Of a stretch of 64,000 bases of DNA, positions 63,297 through 64,000 are shown in pieces. The notes under the pieces were generated by a model. That model worked only from the letters and a program-made list of their open reading frames with translations. It made no database searches and was not told the DNA's origin. Location: assembly GCF_000420145.1 (NCBI RefSeq), contig NZ_ATUJ01000015.1:1-64000 (forward strand). Direction: 5' to 3'. The stretch is from Paracoccus zeaxanthinifaciens ATCC 21588 (GTDB taxonomy: Bacteria > Pseudomonadota > Alphaproteobacteria > Rhodobacterales > Rhodobacteraceae). The position numbers and the translations under genes were made by a program. Position 1 is the first letter of the stretch, and each line of letters starts with the position of its first letter.

Positions 63297-64000
63297 GTCT
63301 TGGTCACGCCGCGCCCGAAATCGGGGGCGGCGGTATCCTGACCGGCGTCGATGATGCCGCGACGGATCGCGCGCGTGCGGCTGAAATAGTCGAACAGCTG
63401 CTGCCCGTCGCCCATGCGGATCGCGCGTTGCAGGACGAACAGCTCCTCGGTGAAGCGGCCCAGGATGTCCAGCGTCGCCTCCTTGTTGTGCAGGAACACG
63501 TCGCGCCACATGGTCGGGTCGCTGGCGGCGATGCGGGTGAAGTCGCGGAAGCCGGCGGCGGAATACTGGATCACCTCTTCGCCCGAGACGCGCTGCAGGT
63601 GATCGGCTACGCCGACCATCGTATAGGCGATCAGGTGGGGCGCATGGCTGGTGACGGCCAGGACAAGATCGTGGTGAGCAGGCTCCATCACGTCGGTCTT
63701 GGCACCGATCCCCGCAAGGCAGCGGTTCAGGCGGTCCAGCGCATCGGCATCCGTGTCGGGCAGGGGGGTCAGCAGCCACCAGCGGTTCCGGAACAGGGTC
63801 GCGAAACCGGCGCGGGGGCCCGAATGCTCGGTCCCGGCAAGGGGGTGGCCGGGGATGAAATGCGCCCCCTGCGGCATGTGGGGCTGCACGGCATCGATGA
63901 CGGATTGCTTGACCGAGCCGACATCGGTGACGGTCGCGCCCGGCGCCAGATGGGGGCCGATCTCGGCCATGACATCGCCCATCGCGCCGACGGGGACACA
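63293..64000 (-). CDS. tyrA: Prephenate/arogenate dehydrogenase (partial, N-terminus outside window)
   Basis: The C-terminal 235 residues of a TyrA-type enzyme of tyrosine synthesis are visible. The frame is open to the window edge, reading CVPVGAMGDVMAEIGPHLA, so the N-terminal NAD-binding loop is missing. VTDVGSVKQSVI, FIPGHPLAGTEHSGP (about 50 residues in) and SHAPHLIAYTMV are the family motifs, with the catalytic His in the second. The dimerisation domain follows. It is convergent with the DUF2125 gene. Confidence 0.92.
   Translation of the reverse strand, partial: CVPVGAMGDVMAEIGPHLAPGATVTDVGSVKQSVIDAVQPHMPQGAHFIPGHPLAGTEHSGPRAGFATLFRNRWWLLTPLPDTDADALDRLNRCLAGIGAKTDVMEPAHHDLVLAVTSHAPHLIAYTMVGVADHLQRVSGEEVIQYSAAGFRDFTRIAASDPTMWRDVFLHNKEATLDILGRFTEELFVLQRAIRMGDGQQLFDYFSRTRAIRRGIIDAGQDTAAPDFGRGVTKT

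Noticed and set aside
1-64000. CRISPR arrays, tRNA or rRNA genes, riboswitches, FNR-type boxes
   Set aside because: Reading the intergenic gaps by eye showed no regular repeat-spacer pattern, no cloverleaf, no aptamer I recognise, and no TTGAT-N4-ATCAA site. Computational scans (for example tRNAscan-SE, Rfam) would be more decisive.

Overview
The window is GC-rich alphaproteobacterial chromosome of Rhodobacterales type, most like Paracoccus or a close relative. The evidence is the gene order ftsW-murG-murC-DUF2484-murB-ddl-ftsQAZ-lpxC-bamD-recN, the yajC-secDF-ccmABCDG run, the mmsA/acyl-CoA dehydrogenase/mmsB valine operon, an ScfR-type regulator and DUF2125. It is almost entirely core housekeeping sequence. 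The only clearly foreign piece is the first ~460 bases: the 5' end of an IS5-type insertion sequence, a truncated tyrosine-integrase gene and an AT-rich leader fused to dusA, a known integration target. I saw no tRNA, rRNA, CRISPR array, prophage or recognisable defence island.

Layout. 0-3.5 kb: element scar, dusA, mazG, an M20 amidohydrolase. 3.5-9.7 kb: yajC-secD-secF protein export, a small Mth938-type protein, then ccmABCDG for cytochrome c maturation. 9.7-18 kb: ggt, acnA, a DUF1223 thioredoxin-like protein, an EamA permease, yciB/ispZ and an alpha/beta hydrolase. 18-21.7 kb: rne with a long leader, and ccdA. 21.9-36.3 kb: the distal half of the division/cell-wall cluster, with two small membrane-protein genes between murC and murB, followed by lpxC, bamD and recN. 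36.3-42.7 kb: two tandem paralogous small secreted proteins, the valine-catabolic operon, and a divergent LysR regulator. 42.8-47.3 kb: a CBS-domain protein, coaD, bactofilin plus M23 peptidase, and an ScfR regulator. 47.3-53.2 kb: an MFS drug transporter, dnaB, pyrC-pyrE, a Met-rich small protein and an SDR oxidoreductase. 53.2-64 kb: gap with a 47-aa companion, an orphan fliG, purB, a membrane protein plus YihY, an ExbB/OmpA-type stator-like pair, chaC, DUF2125, and a partial tyrA.

Genes are tightly packed, with many ATGA/GTGA start-stop overlaps. Convergent pairs fall into two classes: five overlap by exactly four bases in a palindromic stop (CTAG four times, TTAA once), and three are separated by a strong bidirectional hairpin terminator.

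The most useful regulatory signals seen directly are: a full CtrA-type box overlapping the -35 of a promoter before ddl-ftsQAZ; an EcfG-type GGAAC-N17-CGTT element before the 57.0-kb gene and yihY; TTTGCAAA motifs shared by the scfR and mmsA promoter regions; a perfect DnaA box upstream of dnaB; and a probable leaderless murB transcript. I do not find a clearly new multi-gene system. The best candidates for unexplored biology are the stator-like pair at 58.7-61.6 kb, the tandem secreted paralogs at 36.3-37.0 kb, and the small membrane proteins inside the mur cluster.
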